Positions 49,401-61,745 are shown, counted from the first letter of the stretch. The stretch: DNA of 64,000 nt from Diaporthe sp. PMI_573 (GCA_021399435.1 JAJTUP010000037.1:124001-188000), one strand, 5' to 3'. Notes: generated by a model from the sequence alone, not told the origin. Translations and numbers: made by a program.

Positions 49401-50744
49401 GGTGGTCGTGTGCGTTCACCGCGTCCAAGACAATTTCAAGGATTGATTGTGGTGTTCCTAGCACGGGTGTTCACAATTCACTGGCAGTTCTTTTGCTCCT
49501 CCGATGTCGTCGTCGCGGCCCGGATCCTTCAAGACTTTTTATACCTCTCGTGAGACTCTGAATCACTTCCGCAGGATGCCACTGCGTGGTGAGACGGTTG
49601 TGCCGCATGCATTGACCCTCTGAATGGGTGGCAGCACGAGACAATGACTGGGCAGGGCAATTGAGGCTGATGTTGAAGTGAGTAGCCGGCGCGACTCACC
49701 GTCGTATTCAGTTGAAAGATTCGGCATTGGATGCGGTGAGTGTTTCGCGGTCAAGTCGGGTCAACACGAGCCAAGGCGTTATAAACTCGGCCCTAGCCTC
49801 CGGCGCCGGGGTTCGGCTTGCATAATATCGCATCTTAACCAGAAACGATGTGGGTCGCCGTTAGCAGGCGTGGTGCTGCCGGGTATCGTGGACTAATATC
49901 ACAGGCATGAAACGCTGGCAGAGTTTTATCAGGAAACACTAATAAGCCAATGGAAGAAGCCAACCCCAACTCTGAGCTTGTTTCCGCCCGACCCGTCGGT
50001 TCGTGCCTCACCAAACCTGCCAACTTGGTTGCCTATCTTTTCCCTACATTACCGTCCTCCCGGTTACATGACGTGGACTCGCCCCACTATGAGACAAACG
50101 CCAATACCGGAGCGGGCTTGAAACATTTAGACGAACCCGTTGGCCTAGGTGCAGAACGGGAAAGTCTTGAGACGGCCGGCTCATGCACTCGGTAAGTTGG
50201 GCCACGACTTGAGGTTTGGAAGAGCAACAGGTGCATCTGATTCATCTCGGGGTGAGAAAAAGAAGAATCCGCATTGACGGAACAATGAGGAATTTCTGGT
50301 GACATGGACATGTAATTCAACATGACTGGCTCTCAAGCAGCACACAATGGGATTGGCCAGCGCGATGCAACCAAGCTCCACAGCCTCCTAGGCCATTGCA
50401 TTCGGCCAGCCAGCCAAGTGACTCGTGTTTACAATGTTGCCAGACTAAGTGATTGTCGCCCTTGTTGCACAAAATCAACTATCTTATCCAGTCAACATCC
50501 AAGTGTCGCGAGACTATGTACAGAAACGACCGGGACGCGAGAACGAACTAGCAGCCCGGCAATCACGTTGTCGGGTCTCCGTACACCCGTCCGACATTAT
50601 GCCTCGTCATATATACAACCGCCGCCATACTGCTCCACATTTTGCCATTTACCCCTCCGCCTATGGTTGATCCTCCGCATGAACCTTGCATTCGGCTCAT
50701 CTCTTCTGCCGAAGTGGTTAAGTGTTTTGCCAGCGACCACATCA
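49401..50744. other. Intergenic region, dehydratase to transporter pseudogene
   Basis: No gene recognised. The left part is the dehydratase promoter; the rest is mixed-composition DNA. Confidence 0.6.
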
Positions 50745-52573
50745 TCACAGTTCTGAGAACCCCTTCAAAATCCAACCTTTCCAGCTCTTTTGCTTCTTGA
50801 CGTCAATGTCCTTCCAGAAAAGCACCGCGATCCACGCGATTGCAATAAGAGAGGTCACAGTGATAAAAATGACACGCTAAGTCTCTCCGTAAGCCCGGTT
50901 GATGCCGTCCCGGACGGGCGTACCGGTGGGGTACGATGACTGAGAGTCCAGACTGCCGTATATATCGTCCAAAGCTGGCAGTTGGGCGTCTGGTAGATTT
51001 TCGGTCAGCTTGGTACGGAACATGCCAGTCCACATTGCTGTTGAGATAGCGGCGCCTGCTCCTCTGCCAATATCCACCACAACAGACTCGACGGCTATAA
51101 GAGCTGGAAAATGAGTTGACGATACAGCCATCAGCGTCATGTGTTCGATAGGATACATTGTGCCGCCGCCGAATGATATGAGAATCTGGCAGACCGCCAT
51201 GAGGGCAATGGATGGTGGCGTGGTTTCGAAGCTGATCATGAGACCCTGACCGAGAATGAAGAATGGAATTCCAAGGCAAAAGGCATAACACTTGATGTGG
51301 CTGTTCCACCGGAATGCAACACCCAAAATCAAGTTCCAAATAGAAGCGCCGACCATGTAGATATTTTTGATGTAGGTCGCATTCGTGACGGACTGATCAA
51401 AGGAGATGATGAGCATCGAGTAGATGTTCTGTGAGCAAACGAATTCGGATGTGTACAGAGCCGCCGCCATGATGTTGGTGAAAACGACAGTCCGATCTTT
51501 GAGTAGCGTCCACGGAAAGAATGTTTCGGGAGCCAAATATTTCTCATATAGAACAAAGATGACGATCAGGACGAAGCCAAGTATGATGAAAGCGACGATC
51601 ATTGGCGATTGCCAACCTTTTTGGCTGGTGAGAGTAGATGCTGATCGCCAATGGCAAGAGACAGAGGCCGGCCGCCAGTGATGACAGCCCGACAACGTCC
51701 AGCTCTCTGCAGGAATGTGCCACACTCTGTCAGATCGTGCGGCTGCTCTGAGACTTTGTGATCAAGCCAGAATCGTATGCTTCCTTTTCGTACTTGAACA
51801 TCAAGAAGAGAAGTGGGCTTGAGAAGACTGGAATGAGGATGCACCATATGCCAAACCCCCAGCCAAGTCCGATCGTTTTCAGCACACTCTCGGCTGCGGG
51901 GCCGTATGCCCAGATCGAAACCGTCGAAGGGGTGGAGATAAAGCCCCTGATAAAAGCTCTGTGGTACATAGGGGTGGCATCCGCGATGAGGATGATGAGG
52001 CTGAACTGAATGCCGTAATAGCCTACATTCCAAAAGACCTGGGCTGCGCAGTAGGTCTCGACATTCTGGCAAGCGGCCATCATGACAGCACCGACAGTTG
52101 CACATGCAACCATGGTTGTCATGCATTGAGGCCTGCCCCAGACATTCAGTAGTTTCGCGTATGGGAGCTTGATGATTCCACTGGCGATGCTTGCAACCAC
52201 AGAAGTCGTTGCAGTGAGGGCATGTTCGTGAAAGGAGCTCGTGACACAAGGGGTCAAAACCTTGAAGATTCCGGAAGAGAAGGCTAAAACAAATTGAAAA
52301 ATCCAGACGCTGACCTTGATTAGTCCGAGTCTGAATGCCAAACCAACTGTTGACGTACAAGGCGAACATCATGACTACTTGTCGGGTGCTGAGAATTTGT
52401 TGGAGAACACCTTGATTTTCGCTATCCTCGAGTTGCTCTTCGGCCTTCTCGACGACATTGACGTTGCGGTCTTCCCCAGAGCAAAGGCCGTCAGACTTGG
52501 GTGCCATTGTCAGCGGCAGAGAACTGTGGGCACTTTTGGGTGCCGAGTCGTCGTGATCGCTGGGGATGGTCAT
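50745..52573 (-). pseudogene. MFS siderophore-iron transporter (Sit1/MirB-like), inactivated
   Basis: Remnant of a 14-helix plasma-membrane H+ symporter for iron-siderophore complexes. Exon 1 (52573-52348) ends MMFALYVN. A 64-nt intron (52347-52284, with GACTAATC and TTTTAG) leads to FSSGIFKVLTPCVTSSFHEH, the family's N-terminal helix. Three lesions follow on the minus strand. First, an in-frame TGA at 51732-51730 replaces the expected Trp in RTI*QSVAHSCRELDVVGL. Second, a run of five A (51622-51618 on the plus strand as T5) shifts frame between LPLAISIYSHQPK and GWQSPMIVAFIILG; four A would restore it. Third, a TAG at 50879-50877 (GET*RVIFITV) cuts off the last helix, whose sequence continues to 50745. 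A 48-nt and a 46-nt pseudo-intron could formally bypass the first two but would delete conserved residues. It neighbours a regulator and tailoring enzymes, so it may have been a cluster exporter/importer. Confidence 0.85.
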
Positions 52574-53732
52574 GATATGAATTGCAAAAGAACGTAAATC
52601 GATTGAAAGCCTTAATGCAGGAATATAATGGTAAGATAGAAAACCAAGTATCGGATCCAAGATCCATTACCCTGACAGTTATATATCCCTTCTCTTAATC
52701 AGTGGCCGCCTACCATGTAACTATATCCTGCGGCACCATCTCAGAATCTTGTCAAGATTTTTTTTGGATCCAGTCTTGGACGGTCCCGTCCCGAAGTAAT
52801 CTAAAATCTGATAAGATTACCGGCGGGCTGATCGGAGAGCCTGCAACGCATCCAGTTATGGTGCCAAGAGTGGCAACTCTGGTGACTCTGTGGTAACTTG
52901 GACGGCCAAGAGCCAAGAAAGGCCAACTTGTTTACAACGTTGGTGGGGGTTTTATGGAAATGTACGTAAGAGATACATCGACAATATTTGAGGCCACAAC
53001 TAGGAACGGCCTCACATAACTAGCGCTTCTCTGGCTCGACCTGCCTCATCTCCATGCCTTGCGAGCCCGGAGATGGGGACAGATGGTGATATTGTGTCTC
53101 CCTCTGCTCGTTCTTCCGGTGCTCATTCTCACCAGGGGGGCGGTCTTCGGAAGGTTTCCGATCCATGGATTTTGTGGGCTGATGGATTATGTCGAGTTGT
53201 CTAACAAAAGTGTTGAGGACCATGCAATTAAGCCAGGGCCGAGGCCGACCCCGAACTTACATGGAGCGACGTCCAACACCACAAGCAATTTGAATCGCCG
53301 TACCGGTAGTGGCTCTTTCCCCCTTTCCATGTTGAACAAAGCTACTTTTGGCTATGAAGACTGTATGTATACTAGGATAACACCTAGGACACCGATTGTC
53401 GTTCCGGCTTGGTAGAGGAACTCAAAGAATACAAATAGTCCATACAAATATTAGTCAATACTAGGATAACACGGTCTTGCTAATTCTCGGAGGCAAATCT
53501 ACATCTCGAAGTACTTCCAAGTTTCCGCAACTGCCTGCTTTTTTACATGGCCGCTTCTCGCACATCAAGCTATCACACTATTTGGAAGATTTTCAGAAAT
53601 TTACGTCAACTGAGTAGTATCATGCTTCAGATCTGCTTAGTTCAGTCAGTCGGCAAATGTCAATTCTGTTGTATTCCGTGATGACAATGCCCCTATCAAC
53701 GCCTTTGCATCAATGAATAAGTCCCTCATATC
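52574..53732. other. Intergenic region, transporter pseudogene to Zn2Cys6 factor
   Basis: No gene recognised. A 15-base direct repeat (ATACTAGGATAACAC) occurs near 53366 and 53457. The rest is AT-richer non-coding sequence. Confidence 0.55.
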
Positions 53733-56069
53733 TCAAGAAAATTCTGGTCTAAGCCATTCAAATGTGTCCATTAGGTCGAAGTCAAATTCCAGTTGCCCCG
53801 ATAAACCCCAATCCGCTATGACTGGGGACAGTTGTGGTGTGTCGCTGGGTTGATTCAGTGAGTGGTCAAGAACTGCTTGTATGACCTCTCTACAGTTGGC
53901 ACATAAGTCCCCGTTTGACGAATAGGGCTTGACCCATCCTAGAAAGCCAACAAGAAGGCTCAGTTGTTGGACGATTGCCGAACGAGTGATTCCTGCGTTC
54001 GGTTGTGCGCCGAGACCCCCCGGCCTGAGGAGCTTGAGGCAAAGAACACCCCCGCCAGGGACGGCGTAGGCCATTACCTTGAGAATTATCGTTGGCATCT
54101 TGGCATCGTAAGATTGGTATATGTGCAAGTTGCAGCAAAAGAACGTACCAGCCACATGAAATCGTGATGAATGACAGACAATCGATCCATATTGGTCCAA
54201 AACATGACCGCAGTAGATACCATTTCGAAGCTGACCTGTAAGAGATCGTCATTTGCCGTGTAGTCACCGCGACAGCGGAGTCGCTCTATGAAGAACAGGT
54301 TTTGTAGGTGTTCAAGATGTAGCAATAGTCTGATGTATAACGTTTCCGCACCGATGGTCAGATCGTCGAAGTCGGCGGCGTTGAATCGTAGTTTCTGGGG
54401 CAAGCGAGCCACGGTCTCTAGTTGGCGGGCCCTAAGATCACTCGACTTCAGGTCAGTAATACGAACACTCACAGACCAAGATACTCACAGCAAAAAGCCC
54501 TCTGAAGGTTTGACTCCCACCGCCAGAGCAATCTCGAACACTTCATCGCGGATAACGGCGAAGCTAAAGCGCGCCCGGAGAGAGCTAACAGGATGTATGG
54601 CATCATTCTGGCTCCAACCCTCGTCATCAAGGTCACCGACTTTGAATTTCAGCGTTTCCTCGTCAGACAACAGCCATTCATCTGCCAGATCAAGCGGTAG
54701 TCGTGTAGAAGCATATCTCCTGCTAAGGAGAGGTGGCCGGCCGGTAAAAGAGGCGAGTACTTTGTCGGTGTTGAAAATGAAACAAAACAGCCGCCTCTGA
54801 AACTCGGATGCGAGACTTGGAGTACGATTCCCCATGGGCTGGTTGTTTTCGACATGAAAGCCAAGGAAGGTCATGGCCGCTATCGTCTCGGCGTGGTAGC
54901 ACCAGCAGGAGAGAGCTATGTTGAGTACAGTCAGCACGCGCTTGGAAACAAGGTTCTTTTTCACCAATAATCTCAGGAATTGTGTTGAGACCACTCCAGT
55001 CTGACTTACTGGCGTCACCGGAGAAGACGGAATCAATGATCATGCGTTTATAGCAGAGGTATACGACCAGTGTGTTCCCTGTTGTAGTCGCGGTCCTTGC
55101 TAGAGACAAACAGTCACTGACACATCTTCTGTATGTAGCGTTTTTTGGTACCGCTGAGTCCATATTGAGGCCGGCGGAACGCTCTTTCCTTGACCCTAAC
55201 TCCCAGTAGACATATAGTACGCCCAGAGACTCCCACCGAAAGTTCGCGCCTATGAATTGGTCTACCCATTGGTCCGTGTCTTGCTCATCCTCACAGAAGG
55301 GTTTCGCAGTGTTCTTGGAGAGTAATCCACCGAGTAGGTCTAGAGACTGCTCGTTTGATTCGTTCGGGCCGAGGAACTTTTCAAAATTGTCAAAGAAGGA
55401 GTCAAGCATGCGTCGGGCTAGAGGACGGATCCAGGCATCATGTGGGCCGAAATGGGTATCAAATAAGGCCTTTGCCTCATGCCTGGGTGGCACGTTTCGG
55501 AGAAGTCTACGGCAGATTTGCAATTCTGCATCTGACAGGCCGGTCGTTTGTCGTTCTTCAGTGGGCCTCAATATATTGCGACGCTCTGTCCGGGACAGAA
55601 GCTGTGGGCTTGGAAAGGCAACAGTGTCGCGAGCCTCTTCATAAATGCCGAGAAAAGAAGTGAATCCGAGATAGCCAGGCCTAGGTGGGCTTCCATGCCG
55701 GCTAGTTGGGGGGCCGGCTCCACCAGGCGCTTGGAAAGGGAGGCTGTCTCCCGTGTCGACTGATCCAGAGTTGAAGCAAGTCGGCGGGTCGTTTTCGAGC
55801 GCTGCTGGGATCCCACCACGCGGAATGGAAGTCTCGAGTGAAGCAGGGCTGTTTTGAGCGGCACCAGAAGACGCTGGCGTGGGTGTGAGAGTTGTGGACT
55901 GTTGCGAGGGCTCAACCTCGTATTCGCACGGTTCCTTTCGTCGTCTTCGCCTGCAACTTCCACAGGTTGGTCGAGATCGATCACAGGCGACCTTGCGCCG
56001 GTGGCAGGGCCCACAAGCTCGGGACCGGCCAGCGTTTCGGGAAGCCGGCGGCACATGCGTCGATTCCAT
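53733..56069 (-). CDS. Zn(II)2Cys6 transcription factor with fungal MHR domain
   Basis: Nuclear DNA-binding regulator. Four minus-strand exons: 56069-55010, 54915-54489, 54431-54149, 54077-53733, about 704 residues. The binuclear zinc cluster has Cys19, 22, 29, 36, 39 and 48 (ACGPCHRRKVACDRSRPTC then GSC and EPC), followed by a basic stretch. A Ser/Pro-rich linker (to about residue 170) leads to the middle homology region with AKPFCEDEQDTDQWVDQFIG, NFRWESLGVLYVYWELGSRK, FSGDATLSCWCYHAETIAAM and FNTDKVLASFTGRPPLLSRR, and the C-terminal YAVPGGGVLCLKLLRP. The ATG at 56069 is preceded in frame by TTG only. The last intron could instead end at 54099, adding seven residues (MPTIILK). The position between the transporter pseudogene and two biosynthetic-type enzymes suggests a pathway-specific regulator; its target genes are unknown. 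Confidence 0.88.
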
Positions 56070-56645
56070 AGTGTCCAAAACGAAGACAGAGAGCAGTGGC
56101 TGTGAGTGAGTCGCTTACAGACACAATCTTCGGTGCCGAGAGGGTCGTTGAGGTTCATATTAATAGACCTCGGCATCGGGCTCGGTGTCCTAGGCTTGGC
56201 CCTATTGACGGCTTACATCATCGTCGCGATTTTATCTTGAGCGTCTGGACCTTCAGGAGGAACGATTCTAGTCCGCAACGCTATCTCTCTGAAGCGCACA
56301 ATGCATCGAGAAACAAAAAGAATTAGAGCACAGGCATCCAAATGATTCGTAGTCGCAGGTTTGCCGAGGTTGGAAAGGAACAATTCGATGTCTCGAGATA
56401 CACCTGGAAGTTCCAGATGTCGGAAAAGGAAGTAAACTCCGCCAGGCTGTCCTTTCTAGGGGCGTATATTCCAATGATTCATTAAGTAATATACACGTTA
56501 GCCTATGTGGTAATTGTAAAAGCTCTCAGGGTCCCAAGTCGTCTCGCTTCAATGTTAGTATTTGTACATCAAAGCAGTCCAATTGTATAACTGACGACCT
56601 AGGTACACAAGCGTGATCAAGTTTCTGTGGTTTCACACAATGGTT
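56070..56645. other. Intergenic region, O-methyltransferase to Zn2Cys6 factor
   Basis: Both neighbours are on the minus strand. This is the promoter of the Zn2Cys6 gene and the 3' region of the methyltransferase gene. No coding sequence is visible. Confidence 0.6.
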
Positions 56646-57311
56646 CTAGTTCACAACAGCCATCAAGAATCCGTCGAGAATGGTGTACCCCTCCAAAACC
56701 GTGTGCGCCGTTGAAACCACGGGTATCAGTGTAGCCTTGACCCTGTGATCCTTACCCACACGGGTCAACAGCGAATCACGGCCATGTTCCGCAGTACCGT
56801 CCCTCAGCATTTTCCAAACAACGTTGTCGACATAGACACACCCGTTCTTCCTCGTCAGTTTGACCGCCCAGTCGAAACATTCATTCTGCTCCCCCCAGGA
56901 GGCATCACAGAACACCATGTCAAACTTGCGCCCCTCGTCGGCCAGCTTCGGCAGGACATCGAGAGCAGCGCCGAGGATGATCTCCGTATCAAGGCCTGCG
57001 ACATTCTCCACTGCGACGTCGCGGTGCTTGGGGTTGATCTCGATGCTTGTGACCTTCGCGCCTGACTGCGCAAGCCAGATGGTCGAGTACCCGCCCAGCG
57101 TGCCGATCTCGAGTACGGTCTTGGCACCAATAAGCTGGCATTGAATGGCGAGGAACTGGCCTTGGAGCGGGGAAACTGTGATCTCCGGTAGATTGTTGCC
57201 GCGTGACTTGGTGACAGCGTTGTCCAACTGCGAATTTGGCCGGAGGAGGTTACGGCAGGCGATTCCTTCGACCGCGACCGCCGCTGAGACGACGTCCTTT
57301 TCTGAAGACAT
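56646..57311 (-). CDS. SAM-dependent O-methyltransferase (caffeoyl-CoA/catechol OMT-type, family 3)
   Basis: Transfers a methyl group from S-adenosylmethionine to a hydroxyl of a small molecule in the cytosol. Single exon; the ATG at 57311 gives MSSEKDVVSAAV and 221 residues, the usual family length. An upstream TTG-initiated extension is unlikely. SAM-binding motif I is VLEIGTLGGYSTIWLA, followed by the acidic KVTSIEINPKHRDVAVENV. The metal-binding aspartates of this family lie in FDMVFCDASWGEQNECFDW and CVYVDNVVW. The C-terminus is TVLEGYTILDGFLMAVV. It shares a 604-base divergent promoter with the PLP enzyme gene and is followed by the Zn2Cys6 regulator. In fungi such small OMTs commonly decorate secondary metabolites; the acceptor cannot be predicted. 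Confidence 0.92.
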   Translation of the reverse strand: MSSEKDVVSAAVAVEGIACRNLLRPNSQLDNAVTKSRGNNLPEITVSPLQGQFLAIQCQLIGAKTVLEIGTLGGYSTIWLAQSGAKVTSIEINPKHRDVAVENVAGLDTEIILGAALDVLPKLADEGRKFDMVFCDASWGEQNECFDWAVKLTRKNGCVYVDNVVWKMLRDGTAEHGRDSLLTRVGKDHRVKATLIPVVSTAHTVLEGYTILDGFLMAVVN

Positions 57312-57915
57312 TTGGTTCCGTTCTCTGACTATTGAAAGAAGTGATGTCAAGATGCTGAAATTTGAGCCAGGTTCACTGCCATCTTGAGCCCAGGCCGTAA
57401 TGTCTATTTATCAACATTTGAGCAATGGCATCTCAACCCCGCGGCTTGCCAACTCTGCGCTGGGCATCTGAAACTCGGTTGCCAAATCGGAAGATCATCC
57501 GATATCTCTAAGTCCCTGAAGCAATGCCTGGACCAAATCTTATCTGATCGGAATCTAGCAGTAGTACTACTCAGGACTGCGGTTCTACGGGACCTTGATT
57601 CCTGGTGTGCCGAACAACGAAAGCTCGGCCTCGGCCTCGGGGCTCGGGCATGGGCGTGCAATGCAGCTAGACGGCGATCGCTCCGTGGACCGGCGCCGAG
57701 CTTGACCGAGTTGTTGCTTCTCACATGGACACATGGGTTGCGATGCCGGGGGCTGAACCATTCGCAAAATTAATTAGGTGCGATCAGGATCGCCCACTTC
57801 TTGAGTTATCCCACCTTGCCACAATTCTGGATTGCAATACTTGAAGCTTCTGAGTGGAAACGCCGTCTCTGCTGGAAGACTTTGACGTTATAACTTTGGC
57901 AGCGCATGCATCATC
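57312..57915. promoter_or_regulatory. Divergent promoter region between OMT and PLP-enzyme genes
   Basis: A 604-base spacer from which the methyltransferase is read leftward and the PLP enzyme rightward, consistent with shared control. I did not find a clear CGG(N)xCCG zinc-cluster site by eye. CGGCCTCGGCCTCGG near 57627 is the most repeated GC motif. Confidence 0.5.
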
Positions 57916-59649
57916 ATGACAATCAACGAATCGAACCTCTCCCACCGGGGTGCATTCTACGCATCACCGGAAAACAACAATGCACTTCTTGACATCCTTC
58001 GCGATACATGGGATCCAGTCTCAAACCCAAACGGGTTCTTGAGCCTCGGCGTCGCGGAAAATGTTCGTTCAGCCTTGCTCTGGCATCACATCAGCAAAAT
58101 CTACGTGACTGCTAAGAAGCTTTCTAGACGCTCATGCACAAGGAGCTCATAAGTCACATTGAGTCGACCGTCAGTTGCGTTCCGGTCTCCCAAACAGGGC
58201 TGATCTCTCCCCCGGCATAGCGTCTGAAGCCGTACTTGGGATGTGGTCAACTGATGTTCAAGTTAGCTCAAACTCGACAGCCATGCTCTCGGCTACGGCG
58301 ATGGCTTCGATGGGAGCCATCGCTTGCGACAGATTCTGTCAGATTTCCTGACTTCCTGGTTCAAACCATCTCGTCCAGTGCTTCCACAAGAAGTAGTTGT
58401 CACTTCGGGTGTTAGCGCTGCCATTGAAGCTTGCGCATTTTCCCTATGTGACCCCGGTGACGGTGTGCTCTTGGCTCGTCCCTTCTACAGAGCCTTCTTG
58501 TACAATCTGCGTAATAGAGCAGGGTAGGCTTCCCTCTATATACGGGAAGTTTCGAGATTCTGATATCAGTTCTAGGCTGCGTCCTGTATTGGTTTCCTTC
58601 AACGGGACCGACCCAATGGCTGCTGAAAGCATCAAGGCGTACGAGCGAGCATTACTTGAAGCAAAGCAGGAAGGGATTACGATTAAGGCTCTGATGCTTT
58701 GCAACCCGCACAACCCTCTTGGTAGGTAATCGATGATCCAGTCTTGGGCTTTTCGTCCAGGACGAGGACGGTTCTGACCAGAGCACAGGTCGTTGCGCTT
58801 GTCCTCAGCTACTCCACGAATTGATGCGGTTTTGCCAGAAGTACAAGATACATCTCATCAGCGACGAGATATACGGACTCTCCTGTTGGGGAAACACGGA
58901 GCTCCCTGACACCTCACCCTTCCACTCGGTGCTTGCTATTGATAAGACAAACCTGATTGACCCTGCTCTTGTTCATGTCCTCTGGGGAATGAGTAAGGTT
59001 AGTTACTATTCCGAGGCTTCAAAACACGGCCTCAGCAGCTAAGCTTTCTAGGATTTTGGCGTGAATGGCATGAGACTGGGCTGTGTCGTCAGTCAATCGA
59101 ACGACGATCTCCTCCGAGCTTTGAGGGCGAATTCGTGAGTATATCACTCTCGAGGTCCAACCTGAAGAACGGAAGCTGATCAAGCAAACCAGAATTTTCA
59201 CCTGTCCATCATCATTAGCTGATCGAGCCACAGTCTCAATCCTGTCGAACGCGGCATTCGTCAAGAACTTCATCAAAAAAGACCAGCAAAGGCTCGCAGA
59301 GCATTACGACCGAATAACTCGCTTTCTTTCCCATCATAAAATTTGCTTCGCGCCAAGCAACTCGGGTTTCTTTATTTGGGCTGATCTCTTCTCCTTCTGG
59401 TCCCCGAGACTTGGTTCGACGGTAGCGAACATCGGCCATTCGGATGGAGAGTCAAGTGAGAAATGGACGTTGGAAGACCGGCTGAGTGAGCACTTCTACA
59501 AGCAAAAGATTTTCTTGGCCGCGGGCAAATCATTCGGAAGTGAGGATGCCGGCTGGTTCCGGCTCACCTTTGCCTTGGAACAGGACTATCTCGACGAGGG
59601 ACTTCGTCGTGTTGTGACAGCTCTTGAGACTTTTTATGCCGGGTCCTAG
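57916..59649 (+). CDS. PLP-dependent class I/II aminotransferase-fold enzyme, ACC-synthase-like
   Basis: Pyridoxal-phosphate enzyme of the fold that includes 1-aminocyclopropane-1-carboxylate synthases and the C-S lyase of gliotoxin biosynthesis (GliI). Seven exons: 57916-58062, 58128-58169, 58267-58523, 58576-58721, 58789-58997, 59052-59134, 59193-59649; they join in phase to 446 residues. Motifs: NGFLSLGVAENTLMHKEL, VVTSGVSAAIEACAF, CDPGDGVLLARPFYRAF, IKALMLCNPHNPLGRC, IHLISDEIYGLSCW, and the cofactor lysine Lys267 in GMSKDFGVNGMRLG, plus the phosphate-contacting GWFRLTFAL. The 52-nt intron 58524-58575 explains what otherwise looks like a frameshift. All catalytic features are present, so it appears functional. 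It is divergent to the O-methyltransferase; together with the Zn2Cys6 gene they form a putative small tailoring cluster. Confidence 0.9.
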
Positions 59650-61745
59650 AAAAGGACGATGCAACGTTTGATTGAGCATACAATTTTGTTGGGTGTACCA
59701 GGACTTGTAGTCCGATGCAGAAATGACCACATCGATCCCCAGATCAGATTACCCATTTGATTCTATCCTACCCGGTCGATACTAGGACATGTTCATGCAC
59801 GCGCGCGGGAGACGAATCAGGAACGGACCCACAGGCGACCGGAATGTATTGCCGGCCTACCCGTGGACTCAGCTGCCCTTTTCTGTTTCGCCGTTACAGG
59901 CATCACACATGCATCTCGATTAAAAACGCAACGAGCTCGTTATTAATAATGAACTGGACGCGAACATCGCGAACATCGCGAACAGCCTTGGATATTGTCA
60001 GCACGGATAGGTGGCAGAAAGTGAGCTAGTTGAGCGGCTACTGGAAGGAGTCTCCCTCCTTCTCTGGTAGGCGATGATCTCCCGGTCAGACCCCACGGTT
60101 GTTCCCGAAAATGACACCTGTGTTACCCTCGATTTATCTAGTAAGGCATTGTTGGACCTATTTTAACTCCTCCCTCATACTGCACTTGGTACTGGTCACG
60201 TTCTGCTCCCCTGAAGATTCTCAATCCACTCACCCGCTTTTCGAGTTCATTTCGTGATCTTGGAAGGTCTTGTCTCATGATAGGGGTAGACCTTTGCTCA
60301 ACTGCGCCGCCCTCGCCGACTGTATTTGGCCAGATGCGCCTACCATGCCGTTGCAACCGCCCGGAAATTTGCCGAACACCCTAGATAGCGGCACAGCTGA
60401 GCGGATGTCACTTTCCTTGAGTAGAACGTACAATCCACACTCCTCGGTCGTCGAGGGCATCTGGTGCTACTATTGATACAGGGCCGCGACTCGAACTTTC
60501 TCCGGAACGATGTCAAATGCCGGTGACGTGATATCAATGGGAAATTGGACATGAACACAGCGCCTATCAAGTGTGTTTTCCTACGCAGTTCATCACGTTT
60601 GCACGACCACTCTTGGGTATAATTGCTGGAAAAGAGGCCGGCACGTCAAAGGGCGAGCATGGCCTAGATCAAACAGCATTGGCAGTTCACCCTCGATATC
60701 TCATCTCATATCGATTGAGTTCCCCAAGGCACTGGTTAAGTACACTAGACCGGGTTGCCATACAGCCCTACAATGCCTGAAGGTTTTAGTGTAATGATCC
60801 TTGATTGGGCTCAGGGAGACGGCTCTCCAGCAAACAAGCAAGGGGCCAGGATGACTCGTTGTTACCAGCGAACGGACCTTTACTATAAACAGTATTCAGA
60901 GTGAGAAAAGTCCACGCCATCCTGTAGTAAATCCATGTATTCGGTACCACAAACAAGGGATTTGTCAGGACTCAGCTGGCTGGGCGATCACCCCACAAAC
61001 TTGGCGTTCAAGGTAGCAGCAGTGTACATGTGAGCGTCGAAGAAGGTTTTGCGCTACGCACTGGCAGGCGTCCCATATAGTACGCTCGGTGCATCCGCAT
61101 AGGACCTACTCCAGCACTGCCCGTTTACGCGTAACCGCTCGATAGAAACAGGTTTAGGCCAGCCTCCCGCCAACATGAAAGGGGGGTTCACCGCGCATTT
61201 CAAAGCAGTCCGAGTCATGGCAGATACTCCTTACCCACCTGACCAACACCCGATGAACGGAGTACAGTCTCGATGATGCCTCCCAAGGTGGAGACGCGAG
61301 ATTGAGGCTTAGGGGGTGATCGGTTAGGATCCTGCAGGGCAAGGATAAGGTATCATCCGGGAAGATCGCCCAAAGCAGAATACCATGCAATGTGGAAGTC
61401 TATGTCACTTAAGCTTATCAATGCAATACCCACCTTGTCTTTTCTCACTCGCGCAATAAAATGGAAACCTGACCAATGCTGAGTGATGAGGATCGCCCTG
61501 GTACCCCATCTCGACGCTTGCCTGGCGAGGCGATGCTATCCCAGGCCCACTGAAGGATGTGGCCGGCTAAGGGGCTGGACTGCTCGGATTTTGCCATGAA
61601 GAATTCTATAGGAGTATCATACATATAAGTCAGCGAGCGTTCCTGTCCCGACCTATGATATGAACCAACCTGTGCTCAGTCATCTTTGGACCCATCCTAA
61701 TAATTCAAGCGGCTTCTCTCTAGCTGTGTTCATTCTTCTGACAAC
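59650..61745. other. Intergenic region, PLP enzyme to solute-binding protein
   Basis: No gene recognised over 2.1 kb; only short frames occur. A TATA-like ACATATAAG near 61620 probably belongs to the promoter of the following gene. Confidence 0.55.

Noticed and set aside
58520..58580. Apparent frameshift in the PLP enzyme after NRAG
   Set aside because: Explained by a 52-nt intron (58524-58575, GTAGGC to TTCTAG, CTGAT branch) that joins NRAG to LRPVLVSFNG in frame.
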